DNA of 64,000 nt from Plasmodium relictum (taxonomy: Eukaryota > Apicomplexa > Aconoidasida > Haemosporida > Plasmodiidae), in NCBI RefSeq assembly GCF_900005765.1, contig NC_041681.1, positions 372,001 through 436,000 on the forward strand, read 5' to 3'. Shown in pieces: positions 48,571-59,900 of this stretch. The notes under the pieces were generated by a model that worked only from the letters and a program-made list of their open reading frames with translations, ran no database searches and was not told the DNA's origin. How positions within the stretch are numbered: the first letter of the stretch is position 1; each line of letters starts with the position of its first letter. Position numbers and translations under genes: made by a program.

Positions 48571-51146
48571 ATGGCTAAAATCATATGGTTATTATAAAAA
48601 CTGAATAATCTATAAAAAAACTTTTTTTTTTAATATATATATATATATATATACAAGTTACGTATTAAAATATTTAATTGTTCATCTTTTTCTTCATTTA
48701 TATATATGAATATATAAAATTTAAAAAAGATAAGAGAAAAAAAAAATATGTATACATTTTTTGAAAAAAAATTTCTAAAAATAATACACATTTTAGATTA
48801 AAAAAATTATCTTTTGATAAACAAAATTATATTTTTCTTTTATACTTTTTAATATGCTTCTCTTTTTTTTTTTTTTTTATAAATAGTTTAATTGGTAATG
48901 GGATAGATGCATTGTGTCTAGGTTATTATTTACAAAGAATTAAAATAAGTACCAATATATTATTAACTAATAAAAGATGCAAATTTATTAATACCTATTT
49001 TCATAACTCTAATATAATTGAAAATGGGTATTACTCTTTTATTTTAAATGAAAATTCAAAATTATTTTCATCATTTATGAAGAATTTAAATATTGAAGCA
49101 AAAAGTAAAATTTCATCATAGAAAATCCAAAAAATATCCTTTTTCATATTCATTACAATATTCACAATTTTATATACTGTCATATTTCTTCTGTTTATAT
49201 AAATATATATTTTTTTTTTTCTTGCAGTTTTAGAAAGAAATGAATATTCAAATAATATTTCTTATTTAGATGAAAACGGAAATACTTATAAAATTAATAA
49301 ATTTTTATTTAGAATTTTTTATTATTTTTTCAAAGATTATTTTATTAATAAATCAATAAATATTGAAAAAGTAAGAACAAATTCTAGGAAAATTTTCCAT
49401 GCGTATTTTTGATAGTATAATTATTAATTTTATATCTTTAATTTTTCTTTATTATTATGCATTTCTTCTATTTAATACTATTTGAGTTTTTTTTTTTTTT
49501 TTTGTTTTTTTTCAAGAATGAAAACTTACACAGTTTTTTATTAAAATATGTTGATAAAGAAATTTGTGAAAATTTAATTATTCCCTATTGTTATCATTAT
49601 TTTAATTATCATCCTCGATTTGTATTAATGAAGTAAAAAAAAAAAAAAAAAAAGTAATGAATAAATAAAATACATATACTAGTTTTATTATTTTTCTTTT
49701 TTTTTATTTTTCAGTTCACATTTTCCCAATTTTGTAGAAAAAATAAAAAATAAAAAATCTATAATAAAATCAATTTTATCTTATAATAAAAACAATTCTA
49801 TCTTTTTTTCTAAAAATAAAAAAATTTTTACATTTAAAGAAGGAAATGATATATTAACTAGGTAAATAAGAACCTAAATAAAAATAAAAAATAAAAGATT
49901 ATTATATATACATTATGTAAATTTTTAATTGATTTTCATATATTTTTAAATATTTTTAGAAAACTTATAGAAAATTTAAAAATAAGCAATAATGTTAAAT
50001 TGATAAACAACATAAATAATTTACAAATTAAATCAAAAAAAAATAAAATAAAGGTATTATATTTAAATATGATAAAAATATTTCTTAAATACTAATTAAT
50101 TTTTAAAATTAATATTTGTTCTTTTTTTTTTTTTGAATTGTCTAGATATTTTTGGGTAGAGAAATTCTAAAATGTGATGAAGTAGTTTTTTGTCTTAATC
50201 CATTGGAATTAAAAAAAATTTTTAAAAAATCAAAAATAGAATATAAAAAGAAAAATATCATAATAAAATATTTATCTAATTTCCGTACAAGCAAAATAAA
50301 AATAACCAATGTTTGTTTTAAAAAAAATGTATTACCTTTCTCATATTCACTAGTAACCTTTTTATTTTTTTTTTTTTTTTTGATATATATTATTTAATTT
50401 TTTTTTTAATATTAAACTATATTTTATTTTAATTTTTTTTTTTTTGTTCTTATTATATTACAGGAATCCTTGTTATTAATTAAAAAAAATGAAAAAAACA
50501 AAATAATTTCTTTATTATACGATAATAACATATTTCCACAATTTAACAAAAATATTTCAAAAAGTTTTTCTAAACATGATATCTTCGAAACAAGGTATAT
50601 AAAAAATAAACTATTGAAAAATATAATTACTAAACCATACTTCACCTTTTTTTCTTTCATTTTTGTTTTAATTTAATTGTATTTATTGTTTTATTGTAGC
50701 TTAAGATTTTTAAGTACAGAACAAAATGATAATAAATCAATAAATGAAATAAATGATTTCTTACATGGAACTTTAAAAGTGAAAGAAAAACCAGATTTAG
50801 TAATATATTTCTCATAAAATACATATTTTACATTTAAAAATATATTATATATATATATAATAGTAATAAAATTTATAGAAATAATATTAATAAAATATAA
50901 TAATAATTAACTAATAACTACTATGTTGCACAATAAAAAAAACATAAACTATCAAAATTTTTTTTTTTTAAGATTATCAGCAATTATTATGATGTCTTTC
51001 CTTATAATGCAAATACTGATAAAATTTTCAAAAAATTAATTAACAAAAATTTTAAAAAAGTAAAAATTTTTTGGCCATTTTCTTTTTTTAAGAACTTTGA
51101 ATTTTGTTTAAGTGAAGCTAAAAGTTTTAGTGAAACTATTATATAA
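48571..51146 (+). CDS. Protoporphyrinogen-oxidase-like FAD protein, 10 exons
   Basis: Ten exons join in phase: 48571-48587, 48887-49104, 49228-49370, 49517-49632, 49715-49861, 49960-50053, 50146-50352, 50464-50594, 50700-50799, 50973-51146; 448 residues. The first exon is only 17 nt but completes the FAD-binding Rossmann start MAKIICLIGNGIDALCLGYY. Other family-like elements: KEGNDILTRKLIENLKISNNVKLI (where HemY/PPOX enzymes have a GG-x-x-x-L-x-x-x-L segment), CDEVVFCLNPLELKKI, and a late segment LKVKEKPDLI...YDVFPY that follows the PPOX order. PPOX oxidises protoporphyrinogen IX to protoporphyrin IX, the penultimate haem step, normally in mitochondria. Length matches the family (human 477). 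Caveats: the glycine motif is G-N-G-I-D-A rather than the usual GGG-I-S-G, no targeting leader is visible, and I recall the annotated P. falciparum PPOX on another chromosome, so this may be a paralogue or a divergent amine-oxidase-family protein. Confidence 0.65.
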
Positions 51147-51446
51147 TAAATAATAAAATTTTTCTAAGATAAAAATAAGAGTATATATTAAAAAAAAAAA
51201 AAAATGTAAAATGTTTATGTTAAAATTTCATATATTTTTAATAATTTTAATTTAAAAAATACATTTTTTTTTTTTTTTTTAAATATAATTACATTATTAT
51301 ATATCTATATATATATATTTTTTTTTTTTTTTTTTTTTTAATTTTTAAAGTTTTCTTTATTTTTTCATTGGATATATATTAAATTTTTGTTAATCTAAAT
51401 AATTTTATTTGAATAAATTAACTAAAAAAAAATATGTTATAGAAAT
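51147..51446. other. Intergenic region, 0.30 kb, same strand
   Basis: Short gap between the flavoprotein stop and the SufS start, filled with poly(A) and then long poly(T). It must contain both a 3' UTR and the SufS promoter. Confidence 0.6.
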
Positions 51447-53247
51447 ATGCATGTTTTTACATGTATTTTTTTTTTGTTAATTAACTCGGCTTCTTCTTAT
51501 TTGACTAACAAAAATATATTTTTCCATAATATTTCGAAAAGAAATTTAAAATTAAAAGTAAAATGTGAAAAACCTGAAATTGATGGTAACATAATAAATT
51601 ATTTTAAAAATATAAGAAAAGAGTTTCCTTTTTTTAATAGAAAAGACTGTCCTGTTTACTTTGACAGTGCAGCAACATCACATAAGCCAAATTCTGTAAT
51701 AAAAGTAAGGAATACATTAATTTATATAGAAAATAAAAAGAAAAAAAAATGTATAAACATTATATTCATGACATGATTTTTACTTTTTTTTAAATCTATG
51801 TAACAACCCATTCTTATAAATGTGCATTATTTATTTCAAAAAAAAAAAATACAATAATTTTTTTTTCTCCCCTTTTTTACTTATATAGAAAATAGAAGAG
51901 TTTTATATAAATGAGAATTCTAACATTCATCGTGGAATTTACAAAATTAGTTTAGAAGCAACAAATAACTATGAAAATGTAAGAGATATAATAAAAAGTT
52001 ACATTAATTGTGAGAGTAGAGAAGAAATAGTTTTCACAAATGGTGCTACATATGGTTTAAATTTAGTGTGTAAACTGATAATGGATAAGATTATTAAAAA
52101 GAAAGATGATGAAATTCATTTAACTTATTTAGAACATCATTCAAATATTATACCTTGGCAAGAAGAAATAATAAGACGTAAAAAAGGAAAAATAAAATAT
52201 ATACCATTAAAAAAAAATGGATATATAAATATAAAAAAATTAGAAAAAAGTATTAATTCTAACACAAAAGTTTTGTCAATAAGTCATGTTTCAAATGTAC
52301 TCGGTAATGTACAAAAAATAAATTTAATTATTAAAAAAGTAAAAAAAATTAACTCTAATATAATCATAGTTATAGATGCAGCACAAAGTTTTCCACATAT
52401 AAAATATGATATACAAAAAATGAAATTAAATAATTCAGATCCTGACATATTAATAGCATCAGGCCATAAATTTTGTGGACCATTAGGAAGTGGCTTTATT
52501 TATATGAAAAAATCGTTAACTTCTTCTTTTAAATTTAAACCGTTATTGTTTGGCAGCAATATAATTACAAATGTTTCAAAATATAAATCAAAATTCGTTT
52601 CACCTCCTTATTTATTTGAAACAGGTACACAAAATATTTCAGGTATTATATCAATGGGTGCTGCTATTAAATTTTTAGAAAAAATTGACTGGAACTTTTT
52701 TTATTTATATGAAATGTATTTATACGATTTATTAATTTATTATTTACAAAAATTTCTTAAACATAAATTTATTCAACTACCTTTAACAAATTCTTCAAAA
52801 ACATACCATAATACAGAATATAATTATGATATAGAAAACGGTTATAATATTATAGAAAATGATATAGGTGAAGTAAGAAATGACCCTAATTTAATTACAA
52901 ATGATTTAAAAAATAAAAAAAATGATACAAATAATATAAATAATAATTCGATAGATGATTTGAAGATTTATGTTCATAATACTAAAAAACTAGGTTTAAA
53001 GAAAATTGGAATATTGCCACTATGGTCAAACAAATTTTCTTCCTTTGATTTAGTTACATTTCTAGATTTCAAAAATATTTGTATAAGATCAGGGAATCAT
53101 TGTACAACATTGTTACATAATCACTTTTTAAAAATTCCGGACAGTTCAAGAATTTCAATATATTTTTACAACACACCTGAAGAAATACTTTATTTAGCTG
53201 AACAAATTACTTCAATATCCGTTATGTTAAATGAAATAAGAAAATGA
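51447..53247 (+). CDS. SufS: Cysteine desulfurase SufS, apicoplast-targeted, 2 exons
   Basis: Exons 51447-51704 and 51889-53247 joined in phase 0; 538 residues. SufS takes sulfur from L-cysteine and, with SufE, feeds the SUF Fe-S assembly system in the apicoplast. The N-terminus is a bipartite leader: hydrophobic MHVFTCIFFLLINSASSY followed by a Lys/Asn-rich, acid-poor stretch. The mature enzyme begins near YFKNIRKEFPFF and VYFDSAATSHKP. Conserved pieces: NSNIHRGIY, FTNGATYGLNLV, EHHSNIIPW, LSISHVSNVLG, IVIDAAQSFPH and LIASGHKFCGPLGSGFIY, in which the HK lysine (about residue 279) should bind PLP. The sulfur-accepting cysteine is in IRSGNHCTT (about residue 490). A ~65-residue Asn-rich insertion precedes the C-terminal segment. 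The RxGxHC context and sequence order identify SufS rather than mitochondrial NFS1. Confidence 0.95.
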
Positions 53248-54013
53248 AAACAATTTATCGACAAGTATATTTTAAACTCATTTATGTAAAAATACGTTTA
53301 GAACAATAGCATCACTAAATAATTGTAAAAAAAAAAAAGGAAAAGGAAAAGGAAAAGGAAAAGGAAAAGGAAAAGGAAAAGGAAAAGGGAAAGAAAAAAA
53401 CTCTATTCATTTAAATATTTACGCACGAAAGACTAAGTAAATCTTTTTAAAAGAATATGAACAATAGAAAAAAAAAAAGAAATTTATCTTAAATTATTAC
53501 TTTTTTTTTAAAAAAAATTTTATTAGCAATTCTTATTTTATTTTAATATGCAAATATCTATCCATATTTTTTATTTTTAATAATGACTTTGTATAAACTT
53601 ATTTTTTGTTATTTATTTATACATGGAGTTTCATTATAATAAATTTATACTCATAGCATTTTATTTAGAAATGTTTTCATCCTTTTATTAATATATATAT
53701 ATTTTTATTTATTTTTTTTATTTTTTATTTTTATTTTATTTTTTTTTTTTTTTTTTTTTTTTGATATGAAAAAATTAGATTATGTTATTTTTCAGAAATA
53801 TATTCATATATATATGATATATTTTATGCCATATATTAATTTATTCTTTAATAATTTTATATTATTCTTAAAAAAATATAATTATTTAGATATTTCATTT
53901 TTAAAATTCATTCTTATTTTTTAATAATTTTCTTTTTTTTTTAGAATTGTTAAATAAAATAATTAAACTTCATAGCTGCGTAATTGAATAATTTATCTTA
54001 TATTTTTTGTATT
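53248..54013. other. Intergenic region, 0.77 kb, same strand
   Basis: Between SufS and the unknown helical protein. Contains a nine-copy AAAAGG array just after SufS and a long poly(T) tract near 53738-53762. No coding signal. Confidence 0.65.
53335..53388 (+). repeat. (AAAAGG)9 intergenic hexanucleotide array
   Basis: Nine perfect AAAAGG units, ending in GGGAAAG, about 90 bp downstream of the SufS stop. Homopurine on the plus strand. The same hexamer occurs 15 times inside SDA1. Confidence 0.96.
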
Positions 54014-56935
54014 ATGGCTATTATGCAAAATAGCTTGAAAACTTTGAATAATTCTATCAAAAAAATAAAAAATATTGATTTATTTAAGCATAAAAACGAT
54101 TTCTACGTAAAGTATAAAGAATTGAACAAAATATCTGACAGAGAAATAGATAAAGAAAGAATTCTATTAAGAAGTTATTTGTTCAAAAAAAAAGAAGAAT
54201 ACTTAAATGAAAAAGATATAAGTAAAATACTTAATAAAATTATAAAAAAAAAAATTAAAAATGAATATATATGGAATATTATAAAAAATTTGATTTTCAA
54301 ATTTAATTTGAAATGTGTAAATGATTCCTCTTTGTATAATGAGAAAAATAACGATTACTTAACTTATGAAAACGAAGAATTATTTTATTATAATAAAAAT
54401 TTTGATCATGTAAATGTGTATTTACTAGCAATAGCAATACAAATTTTAAATAAAAAAAATGCTAACTTATTTAACTTCCTTTTTTTTTACTTAAAATATT
54501 TTTGCACAAATATAGAACCAAGACACTTTCTTCATATATTTTTAATATTAGTGAAAAACACTTATCGTGATATCAATAATTTAAGTAAAAGTATATTACT
54601 TGAAGAAGTAAATAAATTTAATAATGATAATGATAGTAATAATAGAGGTAATACTATTTTAAGTGATTCTCATACTATTAAAGAAGAATATGTAGATAAA
54701 ATAATTTGTTCTCAAAAAAATTTTATCGAGATTTTAAGTAAGTATTGTATTTATAAAATAAATTTTTTTTCTTTTAATGATATTAGCTTGGTTTGTGAAG
54801 CACTTTGCTATTTTTCACTAAAAGAAAATCCTTTTTCCGACTATTGGAATACCTTCCTTTTTTATATATTTGAAATAAATACGAAAAATGAAAGAATAAA
54901 TGAATTTGAAGAAAAAAATAAGAATAATTTATTATGTACAAGAAATAATTTTTTAAAAAAAAAATATGAGCATTCGGGATTATTCATGAAAAAAAAAATA
55001 AAAACATATGAACAAAACAAGGATTATTATAATAAATATATAGAATTAAATGGAAGAAATATATTAAGTATTCTTAAATATATTCACAATTATTATAGTG
55101 TATATCCTCAAATAAAAATTTTAGCAAAAAAAATAAAAAGTATTTTTTTGAAAATAAATTTTGATGTAACTTTATATGAGTGCTCAGAAATTTTATATTA
55201 TTTCAATTCTTTAAATGAACTAAATATAAAGATTCTAAAAGATAAAATAAACATATACGAATATCAATTTAAAGATGTATTTTTAAGCTTCTATGATTTA
55301 AACTGTTTATTAAAAATATCCGAATTATACCATAAATATAGTAATCACATACCTTTTCTAAATATCTTTTTACATAATATACATAAGTTTTCAATAGAAA
55401 ATGTTTCAATAATATTTAAGTTAATATTTAAAAATTATGAATATAATTTGCATAGTGAATTAGAATATAATAGTAATATAAGTAAAACTTATTTAAGCAA
55501 TAATAATGATACCTATTATAATTGCACCTATAATTTTAGTTTCATAAATAATATTTTTTTATATAGTAGTAATTTTTCTTATACTCATGAAAATAATAAT
55601 GTAAATTGTTTTAAACAAAATTATAAAAAAAATAAATGCAAGAATAATGAAGTTGAAATAAATAATTTGAATTCTCCTAATTATTTTAGCTTATTCTATT
55701 TTAATAAAAATGATTTAAATTATTTACATAAAAGTGATTATTCTATAAATAAAGAAAACTTATCTACAGGCTATAGTTGTAGTGAATTCATATTAAATAA
55801 AAGAGAAATTAAACATAGATGGGATTATATTAATGATATTAATAATGGTAATTTATTAAAAGGTATATGCACTTTATTATCATCTTTTAGTGAAATCATA
55901 GAAAATTTTTCTTATAAAGAAATTTTTTTTTTATGTGAAATTTTGAATAAACAGGAATATGTACATAACTCTATCCTAGTTGCAATAAATAACAGAATAT
56001 GTAAAGACTTAGAAAAATATTCTATTATCTCCTCTTCTTATTTAGACTACATATTTTTTATTGCTTGCTTTATATATAGCAATGAATTTAAAGAAGAAAG
56101 ACTAATAAATTATTTAATAAATTTTTTTTTAAATAAACAAGCAATTTCTTTAAAACATAAATATCATTTTATCTTTTATTTATTAATTCTAAAAAAAGGC
56201 ATTATTTCTGTAGAGTACTCCAATTTAATAATTAAAAATGTAACATTATTTAATTATCCTACTTTATATGAATATATTTTAATTTATTTTTTAAAAAGCT
56301 CTAAAAATAATTATAAATTATTATTAAATAAAAACAAAATAAAAAAAAGGAAATGCATGGAAGTATCTTCATGTAAACATATTATAGCAAATAGTATTCT
56401 TAATACTTCTTATTTTGAAAATATTCATATATTTAACGAAAATTATTTCAACAGAGAACTACTTAAAATATTTTTATATCTATGGTCAATTACTATCTCA
56501 AGACCTGGTAGAAAATTCATTGATTTAATAGTTATATTAAATAAATTTTTTGATGATAAAAGTGTACGAGATTATCTATTCAATAAAGTTATAACTAAAA
56601 AAATAGAACGGTATGCAAGATTAGTGAAATATAAAAAAAATAAAAAATATGTAATTCTTTGTAATGATCCAATAAAAAAAGAGTACATTACTTTTGATAT
56701 AGAAAAATTCCATTTATTAAACGGAAATATTTCCCCAAAACAAAGTATCCCAGAAAATAAAACTGATGAGAAATTAAAAATAAAAGATAGTATTAATTAC
56801 ATATTAAATGACTATAAATATAAGAAAGATATAGTGATTAAGAAAGATATAAAAAATTCAAAACCAGCAAAATATTTAAAAAATCACAAAAAGGGATCTC
56901 CTGTACAACATTTTTTATCTCTATATTATGAATAA
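54014..56935 (+). CDS. Conserved-looking helical protein of unknown function
   Basis: Single exon, ATG at 54014, 973 residues (the frame is open further upstream from 53984 but only through a TTG codon). No signal peptide or transmembrane helix is convincing. The protein is Asn/Lys/Ile/Tyr-rich and appears to be a helical repeat protein: amphipathic segments of 30-40 residues recur, for example FKDVFLSFYDLNCLLKISEL, then SIENVSIIFKLIF and YKEIFFLCEILNK. The C-terminal 120 residues are basic (RYARLVKYKKNKKYVIL...KKDIVIKKDIKNSKPAKYLKNHKKG). The pattern recalls organellar RNA-binding helical-repeat proteins of apicomplexans, but I could not find the RAP domain that often ends them, so I assign no function. 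It lies between SufS and eIF3i and converges with the latter. Confidence 0.85.
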   Translation: MAIMQNSLKTLNNSIKKIKNIDLFKHKNDFYVKYKELNKISDREIDKERILLRSYLFKKKEEYLNEKDISKILNKIIKKKIKNEYIWNIIKNLIFKFNLKCVNDSSLYNEKNNDYLTYENEELFYYNKNFDHVNVYLLAIAIQILNKKNANLFNFLFFYLKYFCTNIEPRHFLHIFLILVKNTYRDINNLSKSILLEEVNKFNNDNDSNNRGNTILSDSHTIKEEYVDKIICSQKNFIEILSKYCIYKINFFSFNDISLVCEALCYFSLKENPFSDYWNTFLFYIFEINTKNERINEFEEKNKNNLLCTRNNFLKKKYEHSGLFMKKKIKTYEQNKDYYNKYIELNGRNILSILKYIHNYYSVYPQIKILAKKIKSIFLKINFDVTLYECSEILYYFNSLNELNIKILKDKINIYEYQFKDVFLSFYDLNCLLKISELYHKYSNHIPFLNIFLHNIHKFSIENVSIIFKLIFKNYEYNLHSELEYNSNISKTYLSNNNDTYYNCTYNFSFINNIFLYSSNFSYTHENNNVNCFKQNYKKNKCKNNEVEINNLNSPNYFSLFYFNKNDLNYLHKSDYSINKENLSTGYSCSEFILNKREIKHRWDYINDINNGNLLKGICTLLSSFSEIIENFSYKEIFFLCEILNKQEYVHNSILVAINNRICKDLEKYSIISSSYLDYIFFIACFIYSNEFKEERLINYLINFFLNKQAISLKHKYHFIFYLLILKKGIISVEYSNLIIKNVTLFNYPTLYEYILIYFLKSSKNNYKLLLNKNKIKKRKCMEVSSCKHIIANSILNTSYFENIHIFNENYFNRELLKIFLYLWSITISRPGRKFIDLIVILNKFFDDKSVRDYLFNKVITKKIERYARLVKYKKNKKYVILCNDPIKKEYITFDIEKFHLLNGNISPKQSIPENKTDEKLKIKDSINYILNDYKYKKDIVIKKDIKNSKPAKYLKNHKKGSPVQHFLSLYYE

Positions 56936-56974
56936 GTAATATAAATAGTAATTTAATTTAATTTAATTTTATTT

Positions 56975-57019
<45 letters not shown>

Positions 57020-57619
57020 CCTTTTAAGTTTTTACGGTAAAATATATATACATGGATGAATATATAAATAAATAAATAAATATATATATATTAATCAAAA
57101 AAAAAAAAAAAAAAGAAAATACATATAAATATATGTATACCCAATTTTAAAAGAATAGAAAAAAATATTAAATATATTAAAAATTAAAAATAGACAAATA
57201 AAATTGATATAAATACATACCTATAGCACAATAATACATAAAATGCATATATAAACATATATAACAAATTTATTAATTTCATAAAAATGCTCTTGTATAT
57301 TTTTAATAATTAAGATAACAACATTAAGAATATATAATTTAACTTTCTTTAATAATATGTTTATTTGTAAATTTTATATTGTTTTATTTTATTTAATATT
57401 TTATATTAAGAACTTTTTTTTGTTTTAATTTTTTCTGTTTTATTTATTCTTTTTTTTTTTTTCCCTATTTTAACTTTTAATATACTTCTATTTTTTATTA
57501 TTTTGCTTTATTATAAATTCTTTATTTTACAATTTTAATATTTCCTTTTTTTTTTTTTTTTAAATATAGTTAAATAAATGCATACATATGCACTTTGTTA
57601 TTTTTATTTTTTTAATAAA
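56936..57619. other. Convergent intergenic region, 0.68 kb
   Basis: 3' sides of the helical-protein gene (plus) and eIF3i (minus). Includes an (AT)n run at 56980-57016. Nothing else supported. Confidence 0.65.
56980..57016. repeat. (AT)n microsatellite, about 37 bp
   Basis: Alternating AT between two convergent genes. Confidence 0.94.
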
Positions 57620-58956
57620 CTAGTCATATTTTCCTATAAAATAGTCATTATCAAAATGATATATTCTTGCAAAACCATCTTCTCCTCCAGATACAAATCC
57701 ATCTCCATGTGGTAGAAATTTAATAGAATGTACTGGACCAAAGTGCCCCTTAATACTTCCTAGTTCATTTGCATGTATAATATCATAAAGTAAAGTTTGA
57801 AATTTTCCTTCACCTGAAGCAGTAGTTGTGACATGCTCAGCTGCCTGTCCACCTGCTAATATTATATGATTTTTAGGATTATTTTCACTTTTAAATAATG
57901 GAGATATATCACAAGCATTTAAAGGCCTATCTGTTTTATATTCATTTATTATTTCAAAATTCACCGCATCTCTTAATATAGCAGTACCATCTATAGATGA
58001 ACTCAACATTATCATTCTATTTTTATCAAAAGATAAATTTGTAACTTCTTTTGAATGAGCTTGAAATTTTCTTATCTGATGGCCATCTTCAGCATTCCAA
58101 ATAATAACTTCTCCATTTTCATGTGCTGATAAAATTATTTTATCAAACAAACACCATCTCACTTGAATACATCTACTTTCATGTTCTTGTTTCCATATTA
58201 AATTATCACTTTTTAAATCATATAATTTAATGAATCTTTTATGATCTGCTTTTAATCTATCATGGGCTACAATTATTTTATTTTGATCTAATGGATCCCT
58301 ATTAAATTCAACAAATCTTACAGGTCCACTTTCTTCAATAATTTTTAATGTCTCTCCAGTATAAACATCAAATAAAAAAACTTTATTTGCAGCAGAAGAA
58401 CAAACTATTCTTTTACTATCATAAGTAACATCTGAATTATAAACAGCACCACTACATTCATATAATCCTAATAAAAAAAAAAAAATTATTCAAAATTTAA
58501 GGACATCCAGTTTGAAATATGTAGACTAGATAATCATAAATTAAACCAAAAAAAAAAAAAAAAAAAATATAAATATATATATGATAAAAAATTTATAAAA
58601 GAAAAAAAAAATAAATAAATATTACAAAATTATTATAATAATTTTAAAAATAAAATAATAAAAACTAACCTATTTGAGTTCCATCTGATACTCTCCATAA
58701 TATAAATTTTTTATCCTATTAAAAAAAAAAAATATATATATATATATATTTATAAAATGCATATTAAATAAAATTTCATAAGATATACATAGTTTATTTT
58801 TATAAAGATAATATGTTTGAGTAAATAATCATAAAAAGTATTATTTATTTATTTTCCATTTCTAACTCTTCCAGTTGTAAATAATAAATCTCCATCATAA
58901 TTAGTATTTACGTGAGTTAATGGACGACTATGACCACATAAATATTTTCTCTTCAT
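57620..58956 (-). CDS. EIF3I: Eukaryotic translation initiation factor 3 subunit I, 3 exons
   Basis: Exons 58956-58867, 58715-58670 and 58467-57620, joined in phases 0 and 1; 327 residues, almost the length of human eIF3i (325). It is the WD40 beta-propeller subunit of eIF3, which helps recruit mRNA to the 40S subunit in the cytosol. The start MKRKYLCGHSRPLTHV matches the family opening (MKP-x-x-L-x-GH), and an in-frame stop five codons upstream fixes it. Across the exon junctions the sequence reads TTGRDKKFILWRVSDGTQIG. Further family strings: DPLDQNKIIVAHDRLK, GEVIIWNAEDGHQI, SSIDGTAILRDA, GGQAAEHVTTT, GKFQTLLYDIIHANELGSIK and GHFGPVHSIKFLPHGDGF with SGGEDGFARIYHFD near the end. There are no large low-complexity insertions, unlike its neighbours, and the codon usage is less AT-biased. 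Confidence 0.96.
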
Positions 58957-59835
58957 ATTTAAATATACTTATAAATGATTAATGAGTAAATAAAATTTTA
59001 TACTACTCTATTTTATTATATATTTTTTTTTTAACAATTTTTTTTTTTTTTTATGCCTTCTATTATTTTGACAAATGTGTCAGTGTAATAAAGTATTAAA
59101 ATTAATTGAATATGAACATACAGCAATTAAAAATTCTAATTATTTATTAATTTTTTTTATTTAATTTATTATTTTTATTTTATTTTTTTTTTTTTTTTTT
59201 TTTTGAATTATTCTTCTTTCTACGTTTTATATTATTTTTTCACTTTTGTGAATCATTTTTTCTACTTAGAAACATTAAAAAAAAGTAGGAAAAAAAAATA
59301 CATATAAATATATTTTTATTTTAAAATATAAATTAATAGTTATACAATGAGAGCATTTTCCTGAATTAATGTAGGTTAAAATTAATTTTTAAATTAAAAA
59401 ATTATTAAAAAAAAAAAAAAAAGGAAAACATCATTTATTTAATTTTTTTTTTTTGTTTTACTTTTTCATTTTTTTTTTTTTTTTTTTGTTGTTCAAATGC
59501 ACTCTATTATTCTATATGTATTATTATTTTCTTTTTCCCTTTTTTTTTTTTTTATTTAAAAAAAAATATATATATAAATTTTTTATAAGAAAAAAATTTA
59601 TTATTATTATAATTTTTATAATTATGTAGAAACTAAATATTATACTATAATTAGGAAAAAATGTTTGATTATAAATATAAATAAGTATTGAAATTTCATT
59701 TAAAAAATATATATATATATAAATATATTTTAATACATAAAAAAAAAGTCTACTTTTATGAATAAAACAAAAAAAAATTTAGTAAAATAAAATAAGGTTT
59801 TAAAGTATATAAAAATATAAAAAGAAATATCATTA

Positions 59836-59900
<65 letters not shown>

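Noticed and set aside
50424-50660. Minus-strand 78-codon frame with a hydrophobic start
   Set aside because: Antisense to flavoprotein exon 8 and the adjacent intron.
53335-53388. Interstitial telomere-like repeat
   Set aside because: Plasmodium telomere units are GGGTTYA; this array is AAAAGG with no T.
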